Assembly (NCBI RefSeq): GCF_963675985.1
Contig: NZ_OY780958.1
Location: 1,426,001 to 1,490,000 of the forward strand
Length of the DNA: 64,000 nt
Origin: an uncultured Roseibium sp.
Lineage (GTDB): Bacteria > Pseudomonadota > Alphaproteobacteria > Rhizobiales > Stappiaceae
Reading direction: 5' to 3'
Both the position numbers and the translations under genes were made by a program. Numbering within the stretch: position 1 is the first letter of the stretch; each line of letters opens with the position of its first letter. Below the pieces are notes generated by a model. That model did no database searches. It was not told the origin of the DNA and saw nothing but the letters and a program-made list of their open reading frames with translations. Below are positions 37,680-46,680 of the stretch, one piece after another.

Positions 37680-38528
37680 TCAGTAATCGGTCAGATCGCG
37701 TTCCGCTTCCGAAACCGTGCCGTCGGAATCGGTCAGCTTCGCCCTGACACGCCTTGTGCCGGAGGGGACCGACAGGGTGACTTGCGGATTTTCGCTCAGG
37801 GAAATGCTGCCGGTCATGGTGGCGAAGGGGGCTCCGTTGAGATCGATTTCAAGGGTATCGACATAGCGGGCCGGAATGTAGAGGAGGGAAACTTGGTCCC
37901 TCTGCATGCCGGAATGGCTCGGATGGCTGATCTCGACATCGAGGGCGAGGTCGCTGGAGTGGCCGTTTCGCAAGTGCCTGACGAGGCTTGCGGTATCGTT
38001 CAATGGCCGGACGATGAGTTCCATCTGTCCGAGGGTCTCCAGGGCCATGACCGGATCGGTGCCTGGAGGCGCGGCGCAGGCGCCCTGACCTGACGTCTTG
38101 ATGAAGCTTTCCGCCATGAAGAGCTGGCCATTGTCCAGCTCCGCCACCGCGTGGACGGGTGTGGGGCCGTTGACGCGCATCGTTGCGGCAAACTCGAAGT
38201 CGGCGAGGGGGCGGGCGAACGCCAGCTGCGCGGATACCGGCATCGGGTTTTCATCCAGGATAAGCTGAAAACCCTTGAATGTGTGTCCCTCAGGCGCGGC
38301 CATTCGAACCGTGACGCCGGTGCGGGCATCGTTCGTCGTGCGGTAGGGAACGTCGATGCTGATGACGTCATCGGAGACCCCGAGAAAGCGCTCGCCGTAG
38401 AGTTCCGACCGCAGATCCGGCCAGCTTCCTTCGCCCGCGGCGGCCAGGTCCGGCAGGAATAAGGGCATGAGGGCTGTGGCGATGACAATCCGGCCCATTA
38501 GTCTTCGTCGTGTCAGTTTTGCTGGCAT
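37680..38528 (-). CDS. SoxYZ-like carrier (copy 2)
   Basis: A 282-residue exported fusion of SoxY-like and SoxZ-like domains, paralogous to the protein at 28432-29292 (shared GSWxDLR, VIDENPxPV or LILDENPMPV, HPxxSGxQRxQ, GxISLSENP). The carrier-loop cysteine is in KTSGQGACAAPPG, which lacks the GG doublet before the Cys seen in copy 1. The signal peptide ends near DLAAAG. Its start lies 16 bases inside the preceding beta-propeller gene, so it is translationally coupled to a propeller/MxaD-like/DUF operon rather than to the metallohydrolase. Confidence 0.83.
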   Translation of the reverse strand: MPAKLTRRRLMGRIVIATALMPLFLPDLAAAGEGSWPDLRSELYGERFLGVSDDVISIDVPYRTTNDARTGVTVRMAAPEGHTFKGFQLILDENPMPVSAQLAFARPLADFEFAATMRVNGPTPVHAVAELDNGQLFMAESFIKTSGQGACAAPPGTDPVMALETLGQMELIVRPLNDTASLVRHLRNGHSSDLALDVEISHPSHSGMQRDQVSLLYIPARYVDTLEIDLNGAPFATMTGSISLSENPQVTLSVPSGTRRVRAKLTDSDGTVSEAERDLTDY

Positions 38529-39514
38529 GGAACGTCTCCTCCTGACGTCTCGAGGATGAATTTTCCATCGGCGCGCGGACCGTCGCCCGTCTCAATTTCG
38601 CCGACAATTTCCAAAGTCTCCGGATCGATCAGGCTGACCGTGTTGGAAAACCAGTTGGTCGAGACGACCAGTCTGCCGTTCGGGGTCGCGTCGATGCCCT
38701 CCGGATACTCGCCGACCTCCAGCACCTTTTCGGGCGTCAAGTCGGACAGCCGGTAGACGCTGACGGTGTCCGCATACTGGTCGCTGGTAAAGGCGCGTCC
38801 ATTGGCAAAAGCCACGCCGTAAGGACGTGTGCCGACCGGCACCGTGGCAACGACCGAAGACGTTTTCGGGTCGATGACGGTGACGGAATCCGAGCCGACA
38901 TTGGCAGCATGGATCCGGCCCTGCGGATCGACGCCGATACCGAATGGACGTTCCCCCGTCGGGATCCGGGCCCGCAAGGTCATATCCGGCAGATCGAAGA
39001 TCGAAACCTGGTTTGAATCCCGGTCGGCGGAGGCAAGCCAGCTGCCGTCTTCGGCAACGATCATCTCTGCCGGTGCGCCGCCGGTTTTCAGTTCGCCAGC
39101 CTTGGTGAGCTCCTCCGCATCGAGGACGAAGATACGGGCATTGTACCAGTCGGATACGAAGATGAGGCCGGATTGCGGGGCTGCCGCCACGGCCATCGGT
39201 CCACCGGGCAATTCGGCGGTTGCCAGCAATTCGCAGGTGGCGAGTGAAAACCGTCGCACCGTCTTGGCTTCCGGGCTGACGGTGTAGAAGGATTTCAATT
39301 CGGAGCTGACTGCAACGCCGGCCGGCTTTCCGGAAACCGGAACCCGCCGGATTTCCGCGCGGTTTTCGAGGTCCAGAACGCTGACGTCGGAACTGTTCTG
39401 GTTGGTCACGAAGGCAAAAGGCCCCGCGAGCGCTGGGTCGCCCGCGGGGGAGGTGAGGAGGAAGCAGCAGAAGAGGAGGTGCTTACTTCTCCGAAAAACG
39501 TGCGTGAAGCGCAT
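38513..39514 (-). CDS. secreted YVTN-type beta-propeller protein
   Basis: A 333-residue exported seven-bladed propeller built from repeats of the form VxVIDxxxxxVVATVPVGxxPxGVAF. A signal peptide ends near DPALAG. The repeat pattern (SVLDLENRAEIRRVPVSGKPAGVAVS, VTVIDPKTSSVVATVPVGTRPYGVAF, VSLIDPETLEIVGEIETGDGP) is that of PQQ-catabolism-associated propellers, but no PQQ-binding Trp-docking motif is seen. It may be a periplasmic binding or scaffold protein. It overlaps the MxaD-like gene upstream by 32 bases and the SoxYZ-like gene downstream by 16. Confidence 0.83.
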   Translation of the reverse strand: MRFTHVFRRSKHLLFCCFLLTSPAGDPALAGPFAFVTNQNSSDVSVLDLENRAEIRRVPVSGKPAGVAVSSELKSFYTVSPEAKTVRRFSLATCELLATAELPGGPMAVAAAPQSGLIFVSDWYNARIFVLDAEELTKAGELKTGGAPAEMIVAEDGSWLASADRDSNQVSIFDLPDMTLRARIPTGERPFGIGVDPQGRIHAANVGSDSVTVIDPKTSSVVATVPVGTRPYGVAFANGRAFTSDQYADTVSVYRLSDLTPEKVLEVGEYPEGIDATPNGRLVVSTNWFSNTVSLIDPETLEIVGEIETGDGPRADGKFILETSGGDVPCQQN

Positions 39515-40028
39515 CGAGGCCGGCCTTGTAAACGGCGGTTACGGCCGCAATAGCGGCTTCGTCGTTGAGGTTTTCAGGTGGATCGTTGTTCGGATAACCG
39601 CGATAGAAGGCACCCTTCCATTGGATCATCGAACCGCCGTTCTTGCCAGGCTTGACCGTGAGATGGGAGGAGTAATTGGTGACCGGCAGGACCTCCACTT
39701 TCACGTCCGTAATCCGGTAGGAGTAGCTCATCTTTTCGGCGCTGTACTTGTACAGAACCTCCGAAATGGTCGGTCCGCCTTCCTCGTTCAGCGTCAGAAC
39801 CCGTGTGGCGTCGATCGCGTTTCCGCCTTCGCCTGTGGTGGAATAGACGGCGGGATGCCAGCTCATGTCCTGGAAGTTGCCGATAACGGCCCAGACATTG
39901 GCCGGAGCGGCGGGAACTTCCGTCGTCAGCGCGATCTTCTGCCGCGTCGGTCCGTGCGCTTGCGAAGAGGTGGCGAGAAGAAGGGGGGTGAGCAGCAGGG
40001 AAAGGGCCGCAAACAGTCTCAACAGCAT
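39483..40028 (-). CDS. periplasmic SRPBCC protein (MxaD-like)
   Basis: A 181-residue exported START-like protein. The signal peptide ends near SSQAHG, followed by KIALTTEVPAAPANVWAVIGNFQDMSWHPAV, as in MxaD of methanol-oxidation clusters. MxaD was reported to promote the interaction of methanol dehydrogenase with its cytochrome. This copy probably serves XoxF. Its coding end overlaps the propeller gene, showing a minus-strand operon that runs from 40536 to 37680. Confidence 0.8.
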   Translation of the reverse strand: MLLRLFAALSLLLTPLLLATSSQAHGPTRQKIALTTEVPAAPANVWAVIGNFQDMSWHPAVYSTTGEGGNAIDATRVLTLNEEGGPTISEVLYKYSAEKMSYSYRITDVKVEVLPVTNYSSHLTVKPGKNGGSMIQWKGAFYRGYPNNDPPENLNDEAAIAAVTAVYKAGLDALHARFSEK

Positions 40029-40035
40029 GTCGTAT

Positions 40036-40536
40036 TCATTCCTTGAAGAAGGCGGTTTTGAGGATGTAATTCATGCCACGGGTCCAGGAGCGGTCCGTGT
40101 TGGAGCGTATGTCAACGACACGGGCCCGCACGACCTTGCCGGTTTCGACAGCGCGCATGACCAGGTTCATGGACAGGATCAGGTTCGAGACTTTCTGAAC
40201 CACGCCGACCAGGACGAAATCCGCGCCGAGCTGTTTCGCCATGCGTACTTCACAGCCATAGCAGTTGGCCGGATTGACCGTATTTTTCAGGGTTTCGGAG
40301 ATCGGGGCCAGGTCCATCAGAACCATGCCTTCCTTGCGGAACCGGTCTTCAAGCAGCTTGTCCAGCAGGGCGAGACGTTCGCTCTCGTCGGCCCTGACGC
40401 CGTTATAGGCGCCCTCGGTCGAGGTATCGAGAAATGTCAGTCCGAGAAAAGCGATCTTGCTACCGGGTACAAACTCATCCGCCGCTGCGAAAACGGTCAG
40501 GACAAGCAATACAGCGAAGGCCAGAAACAGTCTCAT
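40036..40536 (-). CDS. secreted DUF2380/DUF3280-like protein
   Basis: A 166-residue exported protein, first of the minus-strand operon. A signal peptide (LFLAFAVLLVLTVFAAADE) precedes KIAFLGLTFLDTSTEG, ERLALLDKLLEDRFRKEGMVLMDLAPISE, a CYGCEVRMAKQLGADFVLVGVVQKVSNLILSMN segment with a Cys pair, and RSWTRGMNYIL. The pattern is that of small periplasmic proteins found beside PQQ-dehydrogenase genes. The DUF name is from memory of the motif order and is tentative. The CYGC pair could bind metal. Confidence 0.7.
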   Translation of the reverse strand: MRLFLAFAVLLVLTVFAAADEFVPGSKIAFLGLTFLDTSTEGAYNGVRADESERLALLDKLLEDRFRKEGMVLMDLAPISETLKNTVNPANCYGCEVRMAKQLGADFVLVGVVQKVSNLILSMNLVMRAVETGKVVRARVVDIRSNTDRSWTRGMNYILKTAFFKE

Positions 40537-40664
40537 GGATACATCTTAGGAGCGCATCCGTGTACCGCAATGGATCCTAAAGTATCGGTTTTTTTGCAAC
40601 TGACTTGTCTGGCACACTCAAGAAAAAACAAGGCAGGAAAAACAGAAACCGGGAAACGCCTTAT

Positions 40665-41888
40665 ATGACAGTACGCGCGCTGGTTCGCATTGGCGTGTTC
40701 TGCACGTTGTTCGTGGGATATGTCGCGGGATGGACGGCCCTGGCAGGGGCACTCACCCCTGCCGCGGCCCTGGAAATAAAGGTCGGTATTCTCCGGATCG
40801 ACTATCCGGTGCTCGTGCCGATTTCGAGATATGACCGGACGCCGGACGATCTCGGGTTTGCCGGGGGCAGGCTCGGAGACGAGGACAATCAGACGACCGG
40901 GTCCTTTCTCGGCCACGACTATTCTACGGTGACCGTGGCGACTCCGCCGGAGAATGCGGAGGCCGCGGCGCGGAAGCTGGTCGGCGAAGGTATCCACTAT
41001 CTGGTGGTTCTGGGGCATGGCGAGGACGTTCTGCGGGTCGCCGATGCTGTGGGACCGGATGTGCTCGTGTTCAATGCGAGCGCGCCGGACGCCAACCTGC
41101 GCGATACGGAGTGCAGGGGGAACCTGTTTCACGTCGCGCCGAGCCGCACGATGCTGGCCGATGCGGTGGCCCAGTTCCTTATCTGGAAAAAATGGAAGCG
41201 GTGGTTCCTGGTCGAGGGGTCTCATCCGGAAGACAAGAAGCTCGGTGAGGCCTATCGCCGGTCTGCCACGAAATTCGGTGCGAAGATCGTCGAGGACCGG
41301 GTCTTCGAGGACACGGGCGGGTCCCGGCGGGCGGACAGCGGTTATGTTCTGGTTCAGCGCCAGATCCCGGTCTTTACCCAGGGTGCGGCGGAGCACGACG
41401 TCGTCGTCGCCGCGGACGAAAACGATGTCTTCGCTCTCTACCTGCCGTTCCATGCGTGGGATCCGCGCCCGGTCGCGGGATCTGCCGGTCTTCGCCCGGT
41501 CAGTTTTCACGCCGCTCACGAGGCCTGGGGCGCGACCCAGTTCCAGCGCCGTTTCGAGAAACTCGCCGGCCGGTACATCCATCCGGAGGACTACAACACC
41601 TGGCTGGCGCTTCGGGTGATCGGCGAGGCGGTCACGCGCACGGGCAGCGCGGATCCGAAGAAGCTGAAGGCCTATCTGCTCAGCGATGCCTTCGAACTGG
41701 CCGCGTTCAAGGGACAGAAGGTGACCTTCCGGCCGTGGAACGGTCAGTTGCGCCAGCCGATCCTTCTCACCGACAGCAAGATCACGGTCAGCGTGTCGCC
41801 GCAGGAGGGCTATCTCCACCAGCACTCGCTCCTCGACACACTGGGGATCGACAAACCCGAATCCGCCTGCACGGCGTTTGACAATTGA
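40665..41888 (+). CDS. PQQ-system-associated ABC substrate-binding protein (LutA/PedA-type)
   Basis: A 407-residue exported type I binding protein. ATG 40665 yields a hydrophobic signal region ending near PAAALE, then KVGILRIDYPVLVPISRYDRTPDDLGFAGGRLGDEDNQTTG. That opening and HYLVVLGHGEDVLRVAD match the family of ABC binding proteins found only with PQQ-alcohol dehydrogenase systems. Members are part of the lanthanide-uptake loci of Methylobacterium (Lut) and pseudomonads (Ped). It is followed by a propeller and, after an interruption, the matching ATPase and permease. A lanthanide-complex ligand is inferred. Confidence 0.85.
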   Translation: MTVRALVRIGVFCTLFVGYVAGWTALAGALTPAAALEIKVGILRIDYPVLVPISRYDRTPDDLGFAGGRLGDEDNQTTGSFLGHDYSTVTVATPPENAEAAARKLVGEGIHYLVVLGHGEDVLRVADAVGPDVLVFNASAPDANLRDTECRGNLFHVAPSRTMLADAVAQFLIWKKWKRWFLVEGSHPEDKKLGEAYRRSATKFGAKIVEDRVFEDTGGSRRADSGYVLVQRQIPVFTQGAAEHDVVVAADENDVFALYLPFHAWDPRPVAGSAGLRPVSFHAAHEAWGATQFQRRFEKLAGRYIHPEDYNTWLALRVIGEAVTRTGSADPKKLKAYLLSDAFELAAFKGQKVTFRPWNGQLRQPILLTDSKITVSVSPQEGYLHQHSLLDTLGIDKPESACTAFDN

Positions 41889-41898
41889 GGACCCTGCC

Positions 41899-42921
41899 AT
41901 GAACCGGTCGGTTACAAAGACATTCCCGCGGCGCCTTGCGGTCCCGGTGGCGCTTCTTGCCGGCCTGGTCGTGTCCGGGTTTTCGGCAACCGGTCCGGCC
42001 TGGGCCAACAAGATTTTCGTCAGCAACGAAAAGGGCAACACGGTTACGGTCATCGACAGCGAGACCTGGGAGCCAATCAAGGAGTTTTCGGCCGGCAACA
42101 GGCCACGGGGCATCGGGATCAGTCCGGACGGCAAGCATCTTTACGTCTGTGCCTCCGACGACGACACCATCAAGGTTTTCGACACGGACACATATGACTT
42201 CCTCTGGCAGTTGCCGTCCGGTCCCGATCCGGAATTCTTTGTTCTGAGCCCGGATGGCAGCGAGCTTTTCGTTTCCAACGAGGACGACAATCTGGTGACG
42301 GTCGTCGATACCGCGAAAAAATCCGTGTTGGCGGAAATCCCGGTCGGCGTCGAACCGGAAGGCATGGCGGTCAGCCCGGATCTCAAATACGTGGTCAATA
42401 CGTCCGAGACCACGAACATGGCGCATTTCATCGCCACGGACGACTACAAGATCAAGTACAACGTCCTGGTCGATCAGCGGCCGCGCTATGCCCGCTTCAC
42501 CAATGACGGAACGAAGCTTTTCGTCAGTTCGGAAATCGGTGGCACGGTGTCCGTCATCAACATGCTTGGCGAAAACGGGCCGGAGCTTGAAACGAAGATC
42601 GGTTTTGAGGTGCCCGGCGTCCAGCCTGAGTGGCTGCAGCCGGTCGGCATGCGGATCACCTCCGACAACAAGTGGCTGTTCGTGGCCTTGGGCCCCGCGA
42701 ACCGGGTCGCAGTCGTTGATGTGAACAGCCATGAAGTCGTCCGCTACATCCTGGTCGGACAGCGCGTCTGGCACCTGGAATTCACGCCGGGCGAAAAATA
42801 CCTGATCACCACCAACGGAAATTCCAACGATGTGACGGTGATCGATGTGGCGGAGCAGGAGGCTGTCAAGTCGATCCAGGTTGGCCAGCAGCCCTGGGGT
42901 GTTGTGGTCACCCCGAATTGA
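41899..42921 (+). CDS. PQQ-catabolism-associated YVTN beta-propeller protein
   Basis: A 340-residue exported propeller. ATG 41899 has GAGG eight bases upstream. The signal peptide ends near GPAWANK. Repeats include KGNTVTVIDSETWEPIKEFSAGNRPRGIGISPDGKHLYVC, NLVTVVDTAKKSVLAEIPVGVEPEGMAVSPD and SNDVTVIDVAEQEAVKSIQVGQQPWGVVVTPN. It is a better match to the PQQ-ABC-repeat family than the minus-strand propeller at 38513. It pairs with the binding protein 10 bp upstream. Confidence 0.87.
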   Translation: MNRSVTKTFPRRLAVPVALLAGLVVSGFSATGPAWANKIFVSNEKGNTVTVIDSETWEPIKEFSAGNRPRGIGISPDGKHLYVCASDDDTIKVFDTDTYDFLWQLPSGPDPEFFVLSPDGSELFVSNEDDNLVTVVDTAKKSVLAEIPVGVEPEGMAVSPDLKYVVNTSETTNMAHFIATDDYKIKYNVLVDQRPRYARFTNDGTKLFVSSEIGGTVSVINMLGENGPELETKIGFEVPGVQPEWLQPVGMRITSDNKWLFVALGPANRVAVVDVNSHEVVRYILVGQRVWHLEFTPGEKYLITTNGNSNDVTVIDVAEQEAVKSIQVGQQPWGVVVTPN

Positions 42922-42944
42922 GAAAGAAGAATAGAAAAAAAGAG

Positions 42945-42997
42945 CGCCCCCCGGTCAAGGTTGAGCATCGATGCGGCGGAACTTGATCGGTGGGGCG
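42945..42997 (+). terminator. long imperfect hairpin between propeller and inserted ABC operon
   Basis: The arm at 42945-42962 (CGCCCCCCGGTCAAGGTT) and the arm at 42980-42997 (AACTTGATCGGTGGGGCG) are complementary along about 17 positions with two or three mismatches or wobbles. The apical loop itself contains GCATCGATGC. It may act as an attenuator separating the Lut-like genes from the embedded importer. Confidence 0.5.
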
Positions 42998-43043
42998 AAT
43001 ACGGGGCGGACCCTGAAAAGATAGCCAAGTGCGGGAGGACATC

Positions 43044-44093
43044 ATGAGGACTGCAAAAGAAACTGCACGAAGTGGACCGCGGTGCCCTTCATGGCGCCGG
43101 ATCAGCCGGCGGTTGTTTGTCGGACTTGCCGTTGCCGGTTTCTCGGCGGCCCTGAACCCCCTTGCCGGCGGAAATGAGGCCCAGGCTTCGGATCTGCCCA
43201 AGCTTCGGGCGGCGGTTCTGAAGATCGGCACCGTCAACTGGGAACTGGACACCATCAAGCGGAACGGGTTCGACACGGCGAACGGTTTCGAACTCGAGAC
43301 GAAGCCTTATGCGGACAACGGCGCGACGCGTGTTGCGCTGGAAGGTGGTGAAGCGGATCTGGCCGTGGCCGACTGGATCTGGGTCGCGCGTCAGCGGGCA
43401 GCCGGCAAGGACTATGTCTTCATTCCCTATTCGAAGGCTGTCGGCGGCATGGTGGTGCCCAAGGACAGTACCGTGAAGACCCTTGAGGACCTCAAGGGCA
43501 AGAAAATCGGGATCGCCGGCGGGCCGGTCGACAAGAGCTGGCTGATCCTGCGCGCCTATTCGCAGGAAAAATACGGCTTCGATCTGGCTGCGCAGACCGA
43601 GCAGGTTTTCGGAGCGCCGCCGCTCGTCTTCAAGTCAGCGCTCAAAGGCGAAACGGATGCGGCGATCAATTTCTGGCATTTCCTCGCCAAAATGAAAGCG
43701 TCCGGCATGCGGGAACTGATCTCGGTGGAAACAGCGTCGAGCGAACTGGGCCTTGACCCGAATGTTCCGCTGCTCGGTTATGTGCTGAAGGAAAGCTATC
43801 TGAAGGAAAATCCCCAGATGGCCAAGGCGCTCTACCAGGCGTCCCGGAATGCAAAAGACCTGCTGGCCAGCGACGATGCTGCCTGGGAGCCTCTGCGCGA
43901 TCGGATGAATGCCAAAACGGACGCGCAATTCGAAACCCTGCGAAAGGACTTCAGGGCCGGCATTCCCGCTCCGGGCAATGTCAACGAAGATAGCGCGGCA
44001 ACGTTCTTTGCCCTGATGGCCCGCCTGGGCGGCAAGAAGCTGGTTGGAGATGTGGGCGAGTTGCCGCCGGGCCTCTTCGTGAACGTCGAGTAA
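43044..44093 (+). CDS. ABC substrate-binding protein (NitT/TauT family)
   Basis: A 349-residue exported binding protein. ATG 43044 has GGGAGGA upstream. The N-terminus carries an RR-containing signal (RISRRLFVGLAVAGFSAAL). The mature domain shows KIGTVNWELDTIKRNGFD, VALEGGEADLAVADWIWVARQRA and TLEDLKGKKIGIAGGPVDKSW, typical of SsuA/TauA/NrtA-type receptors. The ligand is unknown. Its position in the middle of a lanthanide/PQQ ABC gene set is unusual and suggests a second nutrient linked to methanol oxidation. Confidence 0.85.
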   Translation: MRTAKETARSGPRCPSWRRISRRLFVGLAVAGFSAALNPLAGGNEAQASDLPKLRAAVLKIGTVNWELDTIKRNGFDTANGFELETKPYADNGATRVALEGGEADLAVADWIWVARQRAAGKDYVFIPYSKAVGGMVVPKDSTVKTLEDLKGKKIGIAGGPVDKSWLILRAYSQEKYGFDLAAQTEQVFGAPPLVFKSALKGETDAAINFWHFLAKMKASGMRELISVETASSELGLDPNVPLLGYVLKESYLKENPQMAKALYQASRNAKDLLASDDAAWEPLRDRMNAKTDAQFETLRKDFRAGIPAPGNVNEDSAATFFALMARLGGKKLVGDVGELPPGLFVNVE

Positions 44094-44099
44094 AGGCCT

Positions 44100-44846
44100 T
44101 TGGCTAGCTCTGTCATCCGGACGGTTTCCCTGCTTGGCTTCGTCCTGCTTTGGACGGTCGCTGCCTGGCTCGGCGGGGATCCGACGGTGTTGCCGTCGCC
44201 GGCGGATCTGGTCAAACCGTTCCTGTCGGAACTGTCCTCCGGGGAGCTGCTTTATTCCCTGGGTGTCACCGTCGCCCGGGTGATCGCCGCCTTTTGCCTG
44301 GCAATGAGTCTCGGCACCGTTCTCGGTCTCCTCATGGGAACGAAGCCGGCGCTCGACCAATGGCTCGACCCCTGGCTGGTGGTGTTTCTCAACCTGCCGG
44401 CTCTCGTGCTGATCGTTCTTTGTTATCTCTGGATCGGTCTGAACGAGACGGCGGCGATCGCGGCCGTGACGCTGAACAAGATCCCGAACGTCACCACGAT
44501 CATCCGCGAAGGAGCCCGGGCACTCGATCCGGACCTGAAAGCCATGGCGCAGGTCTACCGCATGCGTCGGTCAATCTATCTCCGTCACGTGGTCCTGCCG
44601 CAGCTTGCGCCCTTCATTACCGGGGCAGCACGGTCCGGCATGGCCGTCATCTGGAAGATCGTGCTGGTGGTGGAGTTCCTGGGTCGGTCGAACGGGATCG
44701 GGTTCCAGATTCATCTCTATTTCCAGCTGTTCGATGTGGCCATGGTGCTGGTCTATTCGCTCAGTTTCATCGGTTTCATGCTGGTGGTGGAATGGCTGCT
44801 GCTGCAGCCGGCCGAGCGCCGTGTGCGTGCCTGGAGGCTGGCGTGA
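44100..44846 (+). CDS. ABC transporter permease (NitT/TauT family)
   Basis: A 248-residue inner-membrane permease with five to six membrane segments. It has the SsuC/TauC signature GALGTxLGxLMG-like stretch (MSLGTVLGLLMGTKPALDQWLDPWLVVF) and the EAA loop IREGARALDPDLKAMAQVYRMRR. An in-frame stop lies at 44091, so the start must follow it. TTG 44100 with AAAGG just upstream is the best available, though the spacing is short. The stop overlaps the ATPase start (GTGA). Confidence 0.85.
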   Translation: MASSVIRTVSLLGFVLLWTVAAWLGGDPTVLPSPADLVKPFLSELSSGELLYSLGVTVARVIAAFCLAMSLGTVLGLLMGTKPALDQWLDPWLVVFLNLPALVLIVLCYLWIGLNETAAIAAVTLNKIPNVTTIIREGARALDPDLKAMAQVYRMRRSIYLRHVVLPQLAPFITGAARSGMAVIWKIVLVVEFLGRSNGIGFQIHLYFQLFDVAMVLVYSLSFIGFMLVVEWLLLQPAERRVRAWRLA

Positions 44847-45475
44847 TCCGGGTTGCCATCAAATCCAAGGCCTTCGGCAAAACCCAGGTCCTCAAGGATG
44901 TGGCCTTCATGCTCAAACCGGGTGAATGTCTGGCGATCCTGGGCAAATCCGGTGTGGGCAAGTCGACGCTGCTGCGTCTGGTCGCCGGTATAGACACGAA
45001 TTTTACCGGAACCGTCGAGCGGCCGGAGGCCATGGCCTTCGTCTTTCAGGAGCCGACGCTTCTGCCCTGGCGCAGCGCGCTCGACAACCTGCTGCTGATT
45101 CATCCGGACCTGTCGGAGAGGCAGGCACGAGAAAGTCTTCGCAAGGTCGGGCTATGGGACAAGGCGGATCAGTTTCCGGGGCAATTGTCTTTAGGACAAC
45201 AGCGGCGGCTGGCGCTGGCAAGGGCCTTTGCCGGAAAGCCGGAGCTTCTGATCCTGGACGAACCCTTCGTCTCGCTGGACGAAAAGACGGCCGCCGAGAT
45301 GGTCGCCCTGACACGGGACCTGATGAACGAGGTGGGGCCGGCAACCCTGTTCGTGACCCACGAAAAGGAAGAGGCGCGGCAATTGGCCGACCGCACCCTT
45401 GAGCTTGCCGGAACACCTGCAACCGTCGTTCCCAATGTGGTGCATCCTGTTTTCCAAAAGGGGGAAGTCAAATGA
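44843..45475 (+). CDS. ABC transporter ATP-binding protein (NitT/TauT family)
   Basis: A compact 210-residue ATPase. It has Walker A GKSGVGKST, the signature LSLGQQRR (second Gly position replaced by Leu), Walker B LLILDEPFVSLDE and the H-loop FVTHEKEEARQ. The GTG start at 44843 overlaps the permease stop and has GGAGG upstream. The C-terminal regulatory extension of TauB-type proteins is missing, making it short for the family. With the two preceding genes it forms a complete importer. Confidence 0.87.
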   Translation: MIRVAIKSKAFGKTQVLKDVAFMLKPGECLAILGKSGVGKSTLLRLVAGIDTNFTGTVERPEAMAFVFQEPTLLPWRSALDNLLLIHPDLSERQARESLRKVGLWDKADQFPGQLSLGQQRRLALARAFAGKPELLILDEPFVSLDEKTAAEMVALTRDLMNEVGPATLFVTHEKEEARQLADRTLELAGTPATVVPNVVHPVFQKGEVK

Positions 45476-45918
45476 GGAAATTTCCGGGGCTCGGCCTTGC
45501 CGCGCTGGGCATGGTGGGCATGGTTCTTGTGGGGACGGCTCAGGCCCATGAATTCGGCTTTGCCGGTATTCTGTCGGGTTCCAACAAGGAGGAATTGCCG
45601 GAGCTGACGCTCGCGTCGGGAAAACCGGTCGCCGAAGGGCCGCTGGTGTTGAAATCCGGCACCCTTTACGAGATCGAGATTACCGCCGACGGGTCCGATG
45701 AACTCGGCCTTGAAGGGTCGGGGTTCTTTCGGGCAATCTGGGTCAACGAGGTGGTGATCAACGGTCTGGAAATCCGCCCCTTCGGTCTGGAAAGCATCGA
45801 GTTCGACAAGGCCGGGACCATGGAAATCGAGTTTCTGGCGATCAAGCCCGGACGTTATTTCCTGCGCCAGCCCGGGACGACCGGCGAAAGCCAGCGTGTC
45901 GAGATCACCATCCAGTAA
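45472..45918 (+). CDS. secreted cupredoxin-like hypothetical protein
   Basis: A 148-residue exported protein overlapping the ATPase stop by four bases. The signal peptide ends near TAQAHE. The mature protein begins HEFGF and is beta-rich (LVLKSGTLYEIEITADGSDELGLEGSGFFRAIWVNEVVINGLEIRPFG, EIEFLAIKPGRYFLRQPG), like cupredoxin-fold proteins, but the Cys-Met copper ligands are absent. Small exported proteins of this kind accompany PQQ-linked ABC genes. It could be a metal-binding periplasmic component. Confidence 0.7.
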   Translation: MRKFPGLGLAALGMVGMVLVGTAQAHEFGFAGILSGSNKEELPELTLASGKPVAEGPLVLKSGTLYEIEITADGSDELGLEGSGFFRAIWVNEVVINGLEIRPFGLESIEFDKAGTMEIEFLAIKPGRYFLRQPGTTGESQRVEITIQ

Positions 45919-45936
45919 GTCAAGACCCGGGGTTGC

Positions 45937-46680
45937 ATGAACGTCTTTTCGGTCCAGAATGTCAGTTACAGCTATGGTGCCAAAAAGGCGCTCGACGATG
46001 TGACCATCGAACTCGAGGCCGGGAGGTTCTGTGCGCTTTTGGGGCCGAACGGGGCCGGCAAGTCGACGCTGTTCAACCTGCTGACCCATCTGTTCGTGAC
46101 CGGCGAAGGCAGCATCCGGATCGCCGGATACGATCTGGCGAAAGAGCCGCGCAAGGCGCTTGCCCGGCTCGGTGTCGTCTTCCAGCAGCCGACGCTCGAT
46201 CTGGATATGTCGGTTGCCTGGAACCTGTCCTATTTCGCAGCCCTCCAGGGCCTGTCGGGGGGCCATGTGAAGACACGGATCGAGGCGGTTCTCGACCGGC
46301 TGGACATGCGTGAGCGGGCAAAAGAAAAGGTGCGGGCGCTGAACGGGGGGCACAGGCGGCGGATGGAAATCGCCCGGGCGCTCATTCACGAACCGGAGGT
46401 CCTGCTGCTGGACGAGCCGACCGTGGGGCTCGATGCGCCAAGCCGGATGGCGATAACCGATTATGCCCACGATCTTGCCGACAGTGGGCTCCTGATCTTC
46501 TGGGCAACCCATCTGGTCGACGAGATCCGGCCTTCCGACGATGTGGTCGTGCTCCACAAGGGGCGGGTTCTGGCGCATGAGCAGGCAAGCGGTCTGTCCG
46601 GCGACGGGACGCTGGTCGACGCCTTCACGCAGCTGACCGGCGGCACCGGGCGCCGGGACGAACGGGAGGTGGCGATATGA
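45937..46680 (+). CDS. ABC ATPase of the PQQ alcohol-dehydrogenase system (LutE/PedB-type)
   Basis: A 247-residue ATPase. It has Walker A GPNGAGKST, an unusual signature LNGGHRRRMEIARAL in which Gln is replaced by His, Walker B VLLLDEPTVGLD and the H-loop FWATHLVDEI. The His-variant signature and sequence resemble the PQQ-associated ABC ATPase family. It overlaps its permease by four bases. With the binding protein at 40665 and the propeller at 41899 it should form the uptake or efflux system linked to XoxF, probably lanthanide handling. Confidence 0.87.
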   Translation: MNVFSVQNVSYSYGAKKALDDVTIELEAGRFCALLGPNGAGKSTLFNLLTHLFVTGEGSIRIAGYDLAKEPRKALARLGVVFQQPTLDLDMSVAWNLSYFAALQGLSGGHVKTRIEAVLDRLDMRERAKEKVRALNGGHRRRMEIARALIHEPEVLLLDEPTVGLDAPSRMAITDYAHDLADSGLLIFWATHLVDEIRPSDDVVVLHKGRVLAHEQASGLSGDGTLVDAFTQLTGGTGRRDEREVAI

